Made by a program: the position numbers and the translations under genes. This document shows positions 17,027 to 26,378 of a stretch of DNA of 52,215 bases, in pieces. The stretch is from a virus. Every line of letters starts with the position of its first letter. The first letter of the stretch is position 1. Below the pieces are notes generated by a model. The model had not been told where the DNA came from. It made no database searches and saw only the letters and a program-made list of their open reading frames with translations. Location of the stretch: the IMG/VR virus record IMGVR_UViG_3300018933_000070, positions 1 through 52,215 of that record. One strand, given 5' to 3'.

Positions 17027-17550
17027 CAGCGCAGCACCCTTTCCAGTTCAATTTCCAAACGTTTAATAATCAATTGATTCATCCCGCCTTCAAATTCTGA
17101 AACCGCCAAATCAAAGTACCGTCTGCCGATAAAGGATCGCGGCTTGGCCATAAATCCACCCTTTGCATTGCGATCATATACAAACGAACCGCCGCTGTTC
17201 CAGTATCCCGGCACGAAATGAGCCTTATGGATCGTGTATCCCTCGTTAATCAACCGTGGATAACCCCAGACATTCTGATCGGTTGAATCCGTACCAAGAT
17301 TGGATCCTACTTCAAGCGTAATTGCATTGCGATCAACATCCCATTCCCATACGTTCCCTTCTCCGCCTCGAGTAAATGAATTCCACATCAGTCCCGTGTC
17401 GATCAGTCCTTGACGATCAATCTCGTCAATGACGTGGTTCAATAAAGCTTCTCCCAAAGCTTCTGCAATATTCGTAAGAACCTGCTTCATTCCCTTGTCG
17501 GCAAGTTGACGAAAACGGCGCGCCAATCCATCGAAGTCGTTAACGGTCAT
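17026..17550 (-). CDS. HK97 gp10-like head-tail protein (XkdI)
   Basis: A 174-residue protein with helical N-terminus (KGMKQVLTNIAEALGEALLN), a DTGLMWNSF motif and RPRLINEGYTIHKAHFV-like central part, typical of the HK97 gp10/XkdI group. It acts at the head-tail junction. It overlaps the neighbouring genes by one and eleven bases. Confidence 0.75.
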   Translation of the reverse strand: MTVNDFDGLARRFRQLADKGMKQVLTNIAEALGEALLNHVIDEIDRQGLIDTGLMWNSFTRGGEGNVWEWDVDRNAITLEVGSNLGTDSTDQNVWGYPRLINEGYTIHKAHFVPGYWNSGGSFVYDRNAKGGFMAKPRSFIGRRYFDLAVSEFEGGMNQLIIKRLEIELERVLR

Positions 17551-17863
17551 TGCCTTTCACCTCGCATGTCACCAGTAATTCGCGCCAGTAACGACGCGGG
17601 ATCGAGTCAATGACCAAATAACGACGGCCATGCAGAAGCACTTCGTCACTAAGCTGGACGTCCGCCCTCTTTGGAACACCGATGGTCTTTTTGACAATGT
17701 ACAACACAGGTTTGGAGTCGGTTTTTTCAGAAGTCTCTGTCTTGATTACAAAACATTTCAGATCAGCAACCTTTCCAGACTTGCGATCACTGAACAGATC
17801 ATCACCATCCCTCTTGCTGCCCACCCGGTACACAGCAAGAGGTGCATTAAAGCGATGGTTCAC
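17540..17863 (-). CDS. head closure protein (XkdH-like)
   Basis: A 107-residue protein starting at GTG 17863, which overlaps the previous gene's TGA as GTGA. The beta-rich pattern (YIVKKTIGVPKRADVQLSDE, LLHGRRYLVIDSI) fits XkdH/SPP1 gp16-type head completion proteins. A longer upstream frame would lie wholly within the preceding gene and is rejected. Confidence 0.65.
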   Translation of the reverse strand: MNHRFNAPLAVYRVGSKRDGDDLFSDRKSGKVADLKCFVIKTETSEKTDSKPVLYIVKKTIGVPKRADVQLSDEVLLHGRRYLVIDSIPRRYWRELLVTCEVKGNDR

Positions 17864-18246
17864 AGCAAATAGGCCGTGATGTTGCCACCATCCGGCCCTT
17901 CCTGCTGTTTTTTGACCCAGAGGAATAGGATTGCGTCGACGTCCGGGTTCCCCGTGGTTTTGCCGGCGATCGCCTGCCGAGTGTATGTCCAAGCCCCGTC
18001 ACTCTCAGATGCGTAGTTCCGTGCGACAGCAGCCAGGTATTCCTCACTGTCCTGCAGGGCCAGCCCCTCGGCTAATTTGACCCATGCCAGCATGAGCTGC
18101 CGATCCACGACCTCCGGAAAGGGTACGGGTAAATACAGTTCGATGCGCGCCTGTGCGTCATCAATGTACTGTTCCAATTGTTGGGTCGTCGCCTCCTGAA
18201 TAGGGGTTACGCGGCTACGCTGTCGTAGAATTGTTGCTGTCAGCAT
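17860..18246 (-). CDS. head-tail connector (YqbG/DUF3199-like)
   Basis: A protein of about 128 residues with the helical connector pattern: a QQLEQYIDDAQARIELYL helix, LMLAWVKLAEGLAL and a C-terminal AILFLWVKK. These proteins join the portal to the closure ring. ATG 18246 is the most likely start; it overlaps the preceding gene by 32 bases. Confidence 0.7.
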   Translation of the reverse strand: MLTATILRQRSRVTPIQEATTQQLEQYIDDAQARIELYLPVPFPEVVDRQLMLAWVKLAEGLALQDSEEYLAAVARNYASESDGAWTYTRQAIAGKTTGNPDVDAILFLWVKKQQEGPDGGNITAYLL

Positions 18247-18577
18247 TTTTACCGTCAGCTCCCTCTGTCTTACCTGGATCGTTGACAGGCGGATCATTAT
18301 CAACCGGAGCAAGATCCCCTTTCAAAGCTTTTATCAGCTCCGGCTTTTTCATCTCCGCATAACCATCGATACCCACCAGTTTCGCTTTGTCTCTGAGCTG
18401 AGGGACGGTCAAGTCCTCTAAAGGAATGACCTTTTCCTCATTGATGTCGAAATCAGGTCGCTCACGAAGTTTTTTCACAATCGATTCATTCTCGACCATT
18501 ACCGGCACTTTGGCAGGAAACCGGATGCCATAGAGCATCAAAGACGTATTATCCCCCCGATAAGTAATGAATGGCAT
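18215..18577 (-). CDS. YqbF-like protein with a SAP/HeH-type domain
   Basis: A 120-residue protein. Residues about 50-90 (LTVPQLRDKAKLVGIDGY, then KKPELIKALKGD) form a HeH/LEM or Rho-N-like helix-extended-helix domain that may bind nucleic acid or protein. The tail is Asn/Asp/Pro-rich and disordered. It abuts the capsid gene, as YqbF-like genes do. Function is unknown. Confidence 0.65.
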   Translation of the reverse strand: MPFITYRGDNTSLMLYGIRFPAKVPVMVENESIVKKLRERPDFDINEEKVIPLEDLTVPQLRDKAKLVGIDGYAEMKKPELIKALKGDLAPVDNDPPVNDPGKTEGADGKNADSNNSTTA

Positions 18578-19512
18578 TAGAATGTCACCCCTTCCGCATA
18601 ACTGACAGCTCCCGGCTCTTCGAAGATAGAATCATAGTCCGAATGGATCGCATAGAAGCGCTTGTCCGCATAAATAGCTTCTTTACCTTCCGTGGTCTTC
18701 CGGATCTGCATGTCATAGGTATTCACCAGTACAAAATTCTGATGATAGGTGAACAATACAGCACCTTCTGGCATGTGTGGCACTTCCTCCACATCGTAGG
18801 AGTTGATTTTCTTCACACCACCAGTGATTTGCAGTTGAATGGATGCGCTGGTATCCTTCTCAGCCAGCTTCTGCAGCCGCTCACTGAAAGTGTTCGGATG
18901 CATGAAATACTTAAATTCACCGCTAGCACGCAAGCGTGTTGGAATGGCTCTTTCCAGTTCGAAGAAGATTCCCACCTTCTTTTCAGCCGGAAGCGTGGCC
19001 CAGTCAATAAAATTCCCCTTGGACTTCGCTTTCTTCAGCCATCCGTCATTGATCTTCAAGAAATCATAATCAGGGTCAGTGTTGGGTGTAGCTGTATCCC
19101 CGTTGAATCCGAGATCTTGCATGTTTTCGCCGAAGTTTCTTGTCATAGCTGCCATGATGATATCCTCAGCGTTTTGACCACGGACACGTTGAGTCTGACG
19201 GATGAACTCTTCCGTAATTTCAAAAGGCAGCACGACAGGAGCTACAGCGTAAGGCACTTGCGGGAAAGTAGGAGCAGCCGTATTCGTCGCCCCAGCATTC
19301 TCAACCTTGCTTCGAAGATTACGACCGGTTACACCGATCTTATCGATGGTGCCCTTTGCACTGGTACGAGTCACCGTGCGGATCCCTTTCAAAAAGCTTG
19401 TCGATTCGTAAGCCATTTCCGTGAATTTGTCTACCTGCTCATAATTGAGAGCAGTTTGGTCCATTGGTGTAACGATGGTCGATTTCTGAATGATTTGTCC
19501 GTTGGTTTTCAT
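18577..19512 (-). CDS. major capsid protein
   Basis: A 311-residue HK97-fold capsid protein (PBSX XkdG-like). Features include EMAYESTSFLKGIRTV, a beta-sheet region (APVVLPFEITEEFIRQTQ) and an E-loop/P-domain order typical of this group. It lies directly downstream of the XkdF protease gene, so precursor processing is possible. A large open frame on the other strand here is a codon-bias shadow. Confidence 0.85.
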   Translation of the reverse strand: MKTNGQIIQKSTIVTPMDQTALNYEQVDKFTEMAYESTSFLKGIRTVTRTSAKGTIDKIGVTGRNLRSKVENAGATNTAAPTFPQVPYAVAPVVLPFEITEEFIRQTQRVRGQNAEDIIMAAMTRNFGENMQDLGFNGDTATPNTDPDYDFLKINDGWLKKAKSKGNFIDWATLPAEKKVGIFFELERAIPTRLRASGEFKYFMHPNTFSERLQKLAEKDTSASIQLQITGGVKKINSYDVEEVPHMPEGAVLFTYHQNFVLVNTYDMQIRKTTEGKEAIYADKRFYAIHSDYDSIFEEPGAVSYAEGVTF

Positions 19513-19545
19513 ATACTTATTTATCTCCCTTCAAATTTGGACTGA

Positions 19546-20778
19546 TTAAAGCAAGCCGCTGAAGCTTACGCCTCCGTTGGCAGACTTCTTAATGTCGTCT
19601 TCGGGCTCGCCCTGCGCGGATCCGCCGCGACTGTTTTTAACAAGCTGCACATCAGCGGCCAGTGTGGTCATTTGCTCTTGTAGTGGGGCTAGCGCTTTCG
19701 CAATGACGTCCGCCAAAGCATCGGACTGCGCTTCATTTCCGCCCTCTGTGATGGCTGCAGGATCGGCTCCTTCGCCCTCCTGCTTCTTCAGTTCCGTCAC
19801 ATCGGCGGCCAAACCTTCAACCTGCTTAACGATCGGCTGAATGGCAGCCGCAACAGCTTTTGCAATATCTTCTGGTTTCAAATCGTCATCCTCCTCTTGC
19901 TCCTCATCTACTTCGGGAGCCGTCTTATTTTTCAGTTCGGTTAATGCGTTGATGGCATCATCAATGTGCTTCATATTGCCGCTAGAGATTTTCTTCCCTG
20001 CCTTGGCAATGGCTTCAGGCGGCTTACCAATGGCTTTTACAATGTCTTCATGCACCAGGACGTCCTGGGCAATATCGACGAAGTCCTGCAGTGCTTCGCG
20101 AATGATTTCCGGGTCTGTTTCCGTCCCCGTCTCCCATGAGTCCCAACGAAAAAGAACCGCGTTCAGAGCGTCTTGAGCAGCCCAGAATTCACGGTTCTTT
20201 CGGTTTTTATTGTATTTGTCAGCAACAGCACCCTTTTCGATCAGGCCAAGAGCTTTCGCTATTCGATTTAGCAGGCCCTTGGATACCTGTTCTTCTTCCT
20301 GGATCTCTTCTCGTTTGCCCACACCCCACATCGAAAACCCGGTGATTTCGCCTTTCTGAATGGATTCCCATGTCTCATCGTCCGTCACCTTAACGCCAGC
20401 GACCCACGATCCTTTGACAATCACCTGATCGCCAATTTCCATATCACACGGAGCAATATAGGATTCGACTACATAACCTTTGTCAGCTTCCAAATCATGT
20501 TGCTTATCGATATTGTAGGTGTGTTGGTTTTCCATGAACAAATGAGCTGCCTTTTCAATTTCATCTGCAGTCATCTGATCATCGTGAGCATCCGGCGTAT
20601 CTGGTTGGTACACAACCCCGATCACGATCCGTTTAGTATCATCCACTTTGGCAATCTGTACTTGCTTTTGAATCGCGTTTTTACCCGCGCTCTTTATGAT
20701 GGCGAACGGTACCCCGTTGGCGCCTTTATCAACGAGCGACAAGTGTGTAATTTTGGCGTCTTTCAATTTGAATGGCAT
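19546..20778 (-). CDS. XkdF-like putative prohead protease/scaffold
   Basis: A 410-residue protein. The N-terminal ~170 residues match the XkdF domain, annotated as a putative serine protease: KITHLSLVDKGANGVPF; IVIGVVYQPD; YVVESYIAPCDM; VKGSWVAGVKV; GFSMWG. The C-terminal half is acidic and coiled-coil, likely scaffolding. ATG 20778 is preceded by GAGAGGAGGTGAG. Protease activity is inferred. Confidence 0.75.
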   Translation of the reverse strand: MPFKLKDAKITHLSLVDKGANGVPFAIIKSAGKNAIQKQVQIAKVDDTKRIVIGVVYQPDTPDAHDDQMTADEIEKAAHLFMENQHTYNIDKQHDLEADKGYVVESYIAPCDMEIGDQVIVKGSWVAGVKVTDDETWESIQKGEITGFSMWGVGKREEIQEEEQVSKGLLNRIAKALGLIEKGAVADKYNKNRKNREFWAAQDALNAVLFRWDSWETGTETDPEIIREALQDFVDIAQDVLVHEDIVKAIGKPPEAIAKAGKKISSGNMKHIDDAINALTELKNKTAPEVDEEQEEDDDLKPEDIAKAVAAAIQPIVKQVEGLAADVTELKKQEGEGADPAAITEGGNEAQSDALADVIAKALAPLQEQMTTLAADVQLVKNSRGGSAQGEPEDDIKKSANGGVSFSGLL

Positions 20779-20860
20779 TTTTCTTCTCACCTCCTCTCAG
20801 GAATAATCCAATGACAAACAGGCATGACAATAAAAGTACCATACCTACTACTTTCCTCAT
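20729..20860 (-). CDS. possible 43-residue membrane micro-protein overlapping XkdF
   Basis: An ORF starting at ATG 20860 behind GAGGTGA, between the minor head protein and XkdF. It encodes MRKVV followed by a hydrophobic segment (GMVLLLSCLFVIGLFL) and a basic tail, and runs about 50 bases into xkdF in another frame. It fills an otherwise empty gap with a ribosome site and one clear membrane helix. The reading is plausible but unproven. Confidence 0.4.
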   Translation of the reverse strand: MRKVVGMVLLLSCLFVIGLFLRGGEKKNAIQIERRQNYTLVAR

Positions 20861-20876
20861 ATTCAGTTCACCTCGC

Positions 20877-21707
20877 TTAATCCATAACCAACTGCATCGT
20901 GCAGCGGCAATTTACAATCTCTTTGGCTCCCCCTGCCGGATCGCCCGGATACATCAGCTTGCTGTCCCCGACCTTAAACGGCTTGTCCAACGCAACCACT
21001 TGGCCATTCGCTTTCCGGTGGGATTTCCGAGTCCGTGTGCCGGCAGCAGAGCGCCATTTCTTACCCTTGGCCACCTCAGATTGCTTCCAGCCTTCCAGCT
21101 TCCCACCGTTGGCCGCTGCCGTGCTCATGGTGCGCGAGATGCGTTGTGCCCGCTGCATGGAAAACGGTCCATCTTCTCCCTCAGCTGCCTGGGCGCTGAT
21201 TTCCTGAACCAGCAAGGCACGTTCAGATGGCGTCTTCCCTTCATCGATCGCTTTTTCAAAGCTACGCAGCAGTGTATCTGTGGAGGCCGTGTTCATATCC
21301 GGTACCAATTCGCGAATCTCTTTCACGAATTCCCTTGCTGCCTTGTTCTTGGTACTCCAGATCTTTGCATCGTCCAAAGCAACCAACTCTGATTCTCCGG
21401 CCAAATGAAACAATGGCTCGAACGCTTCCTGTATGGCCTGCTCAAACATATCCGAGAACACTTCCGAGGTATGAAGCGAGATAAGCACCTTTGCCAGCTC
21501 GCCGATGTCACCCAGGGATTCCTCACTCAGTTCCGCAATCGCATCTTGCAGCGCCTCACCCTGAAGTTCCAATATCTCCATGATTCGTTCTTCGGCCTGC
21601 TTATACAGCTGTTCCAGTACCTTACGCTCCACATAGGTCAGCTCAAGGCTATCCAGAAACTCATCATCATCGGCCTTAGCAATTAGCGTCCAGCATGCTT
21701 CACACAT
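20877..21707 (-). CDS. minor head protein (phage Mu gpF / SPP1 gp7-like)
   Basis: A 276-residue protein. The N-terminal helices are followed by the Mu-F domain, with SHRKANGQVVALDKPF near the end and KEIVNCRCTMQLV at the C-terminus. Such proteins ride in the head, sometimes ejected with DNA. The ATG overlaps the portal stop by 8 bases. A longer frame inside the portal gene is discarded. The N-terminal CEAC pair is unusual and may bind metal. Confidence 0.82.
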   Translation of the reverse strand: MCEACWTLIAKADDDEFLDSLELTYVERKVLEQLYKQAEERIMEILELQGEALQDAIAELSEESLGDIGELAKVLISLHTSEVFSDMFEQAIQEAFEPLFHLAGESELVALDDAKIWSTKNKAAREFVKEIRELVPDMNTASTDTLLRSFEKAIDEGKTPSERALLVQEISAQAAEGEDGPFSMQRAQRISRTMSTAAANGGKLEGWKQSEVAKGKKWRSAAGTRTRKSHRKANGQVVALDKPFKVGDSKLMYPGDPAGGAKEIVNCRCTMQLVMD

Positions 21708-23181
21708 GTGCGCCCACCTCGGCCCCGCCTTTACGTAGCAATCGCTTGGCGATCGTAACAACCCGCTCCTGCAGGTTATCCGTGTCGTTGTATTTCTCTG
21801 AATCGAGCAACTCTGGTTGGCTTCCAGCAAGCTGAGCAATCGGCGTATCAAGATATTCAGGGCTGTATTTGCTTTCATCGATCGTTGTCCCCAGAACGTC
21901 CTCTGCTATCGGGATCAGGTCACGTACCAGCATAATGCCACGGTCGGCGATGAAATCCAACATCGATTTACGGTCATCCGGATCAATGATGTTCGGACCG
22001 CGTAGTACCGCCCGCACCCGGAAAATCCCCATTGCTGGGAACAGTCGCTTATTGAACAGCTCGTTCATGATCCATTTGCGATAGGGTTCAAAGACTTGTT
22101 CCTCCGCAAATTGAAGCGCAGCCTGAGCTGTTGCACGGTTATAATCCGAGCTCTGGCCGACCAAGATCGGCGGCAGCCGGAAGGCGGACAGGATATCGGA
22201 TTTCTTCTCCTTGCCGTATTCGAGGAAAAGGGCGTCCTGCTGTAAGAGGTCGTTCAGCTTATCCAGCTTTATTGCAACCTTCTCGACCTTCTCATCCATT
22301 GGACCGCCTGTTTCTTCTCCCTTAGCTTCGAGGTATAAGATTCCGCCTTGAGACTGTGAGCCCTTGACGTTCTTCAGCAGTTCCATAGACTGCTTCGTCA
22401 GTTTCCCATTTGTTACGGTCAGGATCATGGACAGCATGCGGCCATTGCTAAAATAGGAAACGTTCAGCTCCTCAGCTTCGCGAGCCCCTACTACGCCAGG
22501 CGCATTTCCGAACCACCTTGGTTCCCCATATGCGCCATCGTTACCAATGCGCAAGGGGATGATTTGATTATTGGTGCCTTCAGTACCGAACAACCTGAAC
22601 CAAACCACGGATGTCCCCCGCTTCATGGCATAGCGCCGGGCATAGATTTCCTGCGAAAACTCTTCGATCTTCTTGGTTGAGCTTATTCTCCGTTTCCGCT
22701 TGATCGTTGTAAGGTTGCTCTCCCTGGTACAACGAACATACTTCGGATCCATCCGAAAAATCGTTGGGAACTCACTGCCTGACGGCCATGCAACCTCCAA
22801 ATTCCCCATTCCAGTGCTTTCGAGATCTTCAATCAGCTGGCTCACAATCTCGTCCGGCGAATCCTCTAAATTACAGGTCTCCAGGAACCGTTCAGCCCGG
22901 TCCCATTCTTCCTTGGCTGTGCTGTCATCTTCACCCGGCAAGTACTCTAATGCGATGCCATGACCAGCGATATTACGTTTATAAGCTTCTATGCATTGCG
23001 GAATGATATTGCTGTTTTTGACAAGCTGCCTGCAGCTGGCCGGATCATTACCTGGTTCAAATGGTAACAGGCCATGCTGATCATAGAGCTTATCAAATAC
23101 ATCGGGTAGCTGAGCGCTGGACGGGATATGTCGTCCCCCCTCCTTTGCGATCGGGAACCAAGCGGCATTGCCTTCGCCCAT
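21700..23181 (-). CDS. portal protein (XkdE-like)
   Basis: A 493-residue PBSX-type portal. Recognisable segments are YKRNIAGHGIALEYLPG, a central VKGSQSQGGILYLEAKG, and LSAFRLPPILVGQSSDYNRA, which is highly typical of portals of this group. It forms the dodecameric ring for DNA passage. Its ATG comes just after the terminase stop. Confidence 0.9.
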   Translation of the reverse strand: MGEGNAAWFPIAKEGGRHIPSSAQLPDVFDKLYDQHGLLPFEPGNDPASCRQLVKNSNIIPQCIEAYKRNIAGHGIALEYLPGEDDSTAKEEWDRAERFLETCNLEDSPDEIVSQLIEDLESTGMGNLEVAWPSGSEFPTIFRMDPKYVRCTRESNLTTIKRKRRISSTKKIEEFSQEIYARRYAMKRGTSVVWFRLFGTEGTNNQIIPLRIGNDGAYGEPRWFGNAPGVVGAREAEELNVSYFSNGRMLSMILTVTNGKLTKQSMELLKNVKGSQSQGGILYLEAKGEETGGPMDEKVEKVAIKLDKLNDLLQQDALFLEYGKEKKSDILSAFRLPPILVGQSSDYNRATAQAALQFAEEQVFEPYRKWIMNELFNKRLFPAMGIFRVRAVLRGPNIIDPDDRKSMLDFIADRGIMLVRDLIPIAEDVLGTTIDESKYSPEYLDTPIAQLAGSQPELLDSEKYNDTDNLQERVVTIAKRLLRKGGAEVGAHV

Positions 23182-24870
23182 CTATATCCACCCCACTTCT
23201 TCCTCATATTCATTCTGTTCTTCCCGCTTCTGCTGTTTCTTTTTGAACCATTCAAACCATTTGTCTGCTACTTGTCTCACCTGAAGGGCTATGGAATAGG
23301 CCATGACACGGTCATCGTTACAACCGCTATCGGCCTCTGCTTTGCCGTTCTTGTCAATCAGCGTCATACATTCGCTGTACAGATCCGGACAGTAAATGTC
23401 GAAAAGCTGATCGCGGATCGCTTCCTTAAAGTCGCTGATCATCACAGGACGGGTTGCCTGGTTGGTGTTCCATCCCATCGTTCCCTTCTTGTGCATAAAG
23501 AGCAGCGGATAGTGGCAGGTATTGAACAACGTATTCAGCACCGATTCCCCGGTATTATTGTTCTCTACGGCCAGAAGCGCGGTATTGTAAAACAAACCTA
23601 GCGTATTCAGTTTTTTGCCATACAAGTCAGTGTCCCATTTGCCGTGCAGAGCCGCGCACATTTCGCCTGTACGCACCTCGATTACATAGGCGGCATCATA
23701 GTCACCATCTTCTTTACCTTTGGCCGTATCAGCAGCCAGAACGTATTGCTTGCCAGGCTCCGGCTTGCGGTAGATAACGAGCTCGCCAGCCTCGTGCGAA
23801 GGAATGATCTTGTTCTTAACAAAATCGATTTCATGGAAGCTGCCTTTTACGCTGATCGCATCCCGCAGACGTTTGATAAACTTGTTATCAAAGATGCCTT
23901 CGCCGGACAGCAGGAACGCGTCATCAGGCTCCGAAGGATACTCCTGATCGAACTGCCGCGGATCACCACCGCAATCGTTCCGGATGGTGTATCGGCGCCA
24001 CTGTAATTGCTCATCGTCGAGCCCGTATTTCTGTTTCAGCTCCAGTTCTTCTTCGGTTGGTTCGAAGCCAGGCGGGACCGGTTTACGGTAATCCGGCATT
24101 TCAAACCAAGCAAAAAAGAGCGGATCGAAGTCGCTCTCGCCCTTTACAGCTGCATCCCACAATGATTTGAACTCTTCCATGCCGTTAGCGGTTGACTCAA
24201 TCACACCCAAGCTACCCGGTTCCTTCGATAGGGCGGCTAGCAAGGACAGCAGATGCCGTTTCTTCTTCTTCGCAGGCCAAAAGGCAAACTCAGAAGCGTG
24301 CAGGTAATGGATTGTGTCTGAACGGGCAAGGACCCGGCTCTCCGCCGTCTGTACGGTAATCTTCGATTTCAGTCCTGGATTCTTCCGACGATCTGCTGGG
24401 CGAATCGCCGGATTCTCGAAAGTCAGCTTCTTCGCGTTGTTTTTCCGGGTCATTGGCTGGATAATCGGTGGGACCTTTTCATAATAAAGCTGGAACATAT
24501 CATACAGGTTGCTGGACGCGTCGGAAGATTGAGCAACAATAAAGCCGTTCTTCGCTTCCTGCAGCGAAGTGAAATAATATATCAGCGCCTCCGTGACCGT
24601 AGAGAATCCCATCTGGCGGGCCTTTAAGATAACAATACGAACGGGCTTTCCACCTGAGATATCCGTGAATACCTTCGATGCATAGCGACGCTGAGCATCG
24701 TTGAGTATAAGAGGGACGATTTCACCGGACTTGTTCTTTATCTTCAGCATCCGGAAACAGAATTGTTCGAAGTCGGATAGAATCGCCTTCAGTTCTTCCA
24801 GTTTATCTGGCCGCTTCCGGAGCTTCCGTTTGATCCGCCGGCGGTGCTCATTTGCAAGCAATATTACCAT
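23182..24870 (-). CDS. terminase large subunit (XtmB-like)
   Basis: A 562-residue packaging motor. ATPase motifs are the VILKARQMGFST Walker A-like region and LGVIESTANGMEEF near the Walker B segment. The C-terminal nuclease part shows the conserved acidic start YVLAADTAKGKEDGDYDAAY. It cuts and pumps DNA into proheads through the portal. It overlaps the small subunit gene by 7 bases. Confidence 0.92.
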   Translation of the reverse strand: MVILLANEHRRRIKRKLRKRPDKLEELKAILSDFEQFCFRMLKIKNKSGEIVPLILNDAQRRYASKVFTDISGGKPVRIVILKARQMGFSTVTEALIYYFTSLQEAKNGFIVAQSSDASSNLYDMFQLYYEKVPPIIQPMTRKNNAKKLTFENPAIRPADRRKNPGLKSKITVQTAESRVLARSDTIHYLHASEFAFWPAKKKKRHLLSLLAALSKEPGSLGVIESTANGMEEFKSLWDAAVKGESDFDPLFFAWFEMPDYRKPVPPGFEPTEEELELKQKYGLDDEQLQWRRYTIRNDCGGDPRQFDQEYPSEPDDAFLLSGEGIFDNKFIKRLRDAISVKGSFHEIDFVKNKIIPSHEAGELVIYRKPEPGKQYVLAADTAKGKEDGDYDAAYVIEVRTGEMCAALHGKWDTDLYGKKLNTLGLFYNTALLAVENNNTGESVLNTLFNTCHYPLLFMHKKGTMGWNTNQATRPVMISDFKEAIRDQLFDIYCPDLYSECMTLIDKNGKAEADSGCNDDRVMAYSIALQVRQVADKWFEWFKKKQQKREEQNEYEEEVGWI

Positions 24871-25748
24871 CCTAAATCATCCTCGCCATCATCTTCATCG
24901 TCGTCAACCTCCTCCTCATCGCCACGTCCTAATACTTTGAATTTATCCAACTCCAACCGTTCGCGAGCGATCTTCAGTTTTTCTTCCTCTTGTTTCATGT
25001 TTGCGATTAGATTGATTACGCGGAGCTTCTTATCTCTTGTTTTAACCAGAGCTTCCTCCTGCTTGAGGATTTTGTCCAGTTTTGAGGTTATGACGGTCGT
25101 AATCTCGGTGACTTTCATGCCTTCAGTAAGGACGGGGACCTGCATTTGTTTCCCACTCTTAGGGCTGGTGTAAGGTACCAAGTCTTTTCGCTGGGTGAGC
25201 TCCTCCTTGATCTTCCGTTCATGATCGGTCAGTCCTTCTTCCAGAAGCTTAACCCTCTTCATATGACGCCGTTCTTGGAGAGTAAGCATGCGGAGCTGTT
25301 CTTCCAACTGGACAAGGGGAGTTGTGTCGATCAACTCAAGCAGCTCCATTTCCTCATCTTCAAGAGTGTCGAGGAAAATCGTCTCATACATGCCATGTTT
25401 CAACGCCTTCTTGTTGCGATATGGTCCACCCGGACCACCGCGGTTTCCCTTGGCATTTTGGTTGCCGGGAGGGGCGCCGCCACGGTTACCGACAGCGTTT
25501 GTGTTCCCTCTGGGCGCTCCCCTTGACTTCGGGACGCTCCCTTTCGCTCCATTTGGAGCGCTCCCTTTGGAATAGGCTTCAGCGCTCCCATTCAATTCAT
25601 CTTGCCAACGGTCCACAGCTTTCCACTTTCGGACTCTGGATTCCGGAATAGAAAGAGCGACGGCGATGTCTTTAAGCTTCATCGTCCCGCCGCTCTCCAA
25701 CCACATTTGTTTCGCCTTGTCCCGTTCGGGACTTCTCCTTCTGGCCAT
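24864..25748 (-). CDS. terminase small subunit (XtmA-like)
   Basis: A protein of about 294 residues. An N-terminal HTH (MKLKDIAVALSIPESRVRKW) is followed by a Gly/Asn-rich linker with repeated GN-A-GN-GG motifs, then KHGMYETI and a long coiled coil; this arrangement is typical of PBSX-like small terminases. It recognises the packaging site. ATG 25748 lies behind GGGGGTGGTGA; TTG 25757 is an alternative. Confidence 0.87.
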   Translation of the reverse strand: MARRRSPERDKAKQMWLESGGTMKLKDIAVALSIPESRVRKWKAVDRWQDELNGSAEAYSKGSAPNGAKGSVPKSRGAPRGNTNAVGNRGGAPPGNQNAKGNRGGPGGPYRNKKALKHGMYETIFLDTLEDEEMELLELIDTTPLVQLEEQLRMLTLQERRHMKRVKLLEEGLTDHERKIKEELTQRKDLVPYTSPKSGKQMQVPVLTEGMKVTEITTVITSKLDKILKQEEALVKTRDKKLRVINLIANMKQEEEKLKIARERLELDKFKVLGRGDEEEVDDDEDDGEDDLGW

Positions 25749-25824
25749 GTTACACAATCACCACCCCCAACGAATGAAGGCAGACCTATGGCCCGCCTTC
25801 TCTTCAATGTTAAGCCTGTTTTAC

Positions 25825-26034
25825 TTACCTCCTATGATAGAGATAAGGCGGCCATTCGTACCTTACCTGACCAGACTTTGAACGTAGAGCTTGTAGCCTT
25901 TCCTCAAGGGAAGAGCCGCTCAGCTCTTGGATTCGTTCCTCAAGACTCGGGGCCCGTTTGGTGAGTTCGGCTAACCGCTCTTCGATGGAATTCTCCTCGT
26001 ATCCGTTCATTTTCAAGTAATTAGGTAGTTTCAT
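25825..26034 (-). CDS. small protein with EERLxEL repeats
   Basis: A 69-residue ORF with three imperfect copies of a 12-13-residue unit (IEERLAEL, LEERIQEL, LEERLQAL), predicted to form amphipathic helices. AGAAGGA lies upstream of the ATG. It is the second ORF of the late operon, just before terminase. Function unknown. Confidence 0.5.
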   Translation of the reverse strand: MKLPNYLKMNGYEENSIEERLAELTKRAPSLEERIQELSGSSLEERLQALRSKSGQVRYEWPPYLYHRR

Positions 26035-26126
26035 TTTTGTTCATTCCTTCTATTTGGTGTCACCCCTTATGAGGGGTGCACATTCAATATAGGCAGAATT
26101 GGCGAAAGTCTAACGCGTTTTGGAAA

Positions 26127-26342
26127 TCACAGATCATCCTTCTGCAGTTCAATATCTATTTCAATCAGCTTTTTCAGGTCATCCACCGTCCTGATCTCGA
26201 TTCGTCCGTCCTGAAAATCTTTGACCCACTTGGCTATTCCGGCTTTGACGATCTTGCGGTACTGCTCCTTGCTCTCGAGGATACCTTCCATGACTTCAAG
26301 CTCGTGCTGCAGAAGCAAATCTTTATTCTCAGGTGTTCCCAT
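26127..26342 (-). CDS. first small ORF of the late operon
   Basis: A 71-residue acidic helical protein (HELEVMEGILESKEQYRKIV, then GIAKWVKDFQDGRIEI). Its ATG has a GAGGGGA site. Small proteins of this type commonly precede terminase genes in Firmicute phages. I do not know a function. A notable palindrome lies just upstream at 26379-26426. Confidence 0.55.
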   Translation of the reverse strand: MGTPENKDLLLQHELEVMEGILESKEQYRKIVKAGIAKWVKDFQDGRIEIRTVDDLKKLIEIDIELQKDDL

Positions 26343-26378
26343 TGTCGTTCCCCTCGGCTTTCCGTTATGATGGAATGC

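Noticed and set aside
18571-19545. 324-codon open frame on the + strand over the capsid gene
   Set aside because: It is the mirror of the major capsid gene, has no ribosome site and an unnatural composition.
20877-21878. N-terminal extension of the minor head protein to 21878
   Set aside because: The extra 57 residues lie in the portal gene in another frame; the ATG at 21707 gives a standard overlap and normal protein start.
25500-25620. Repeats in the terminase small subunit gene as a CRISPR-like array
   Set aside because: They encode the Gly/Asn-rich linker usual for this protein and lack regular spacers.
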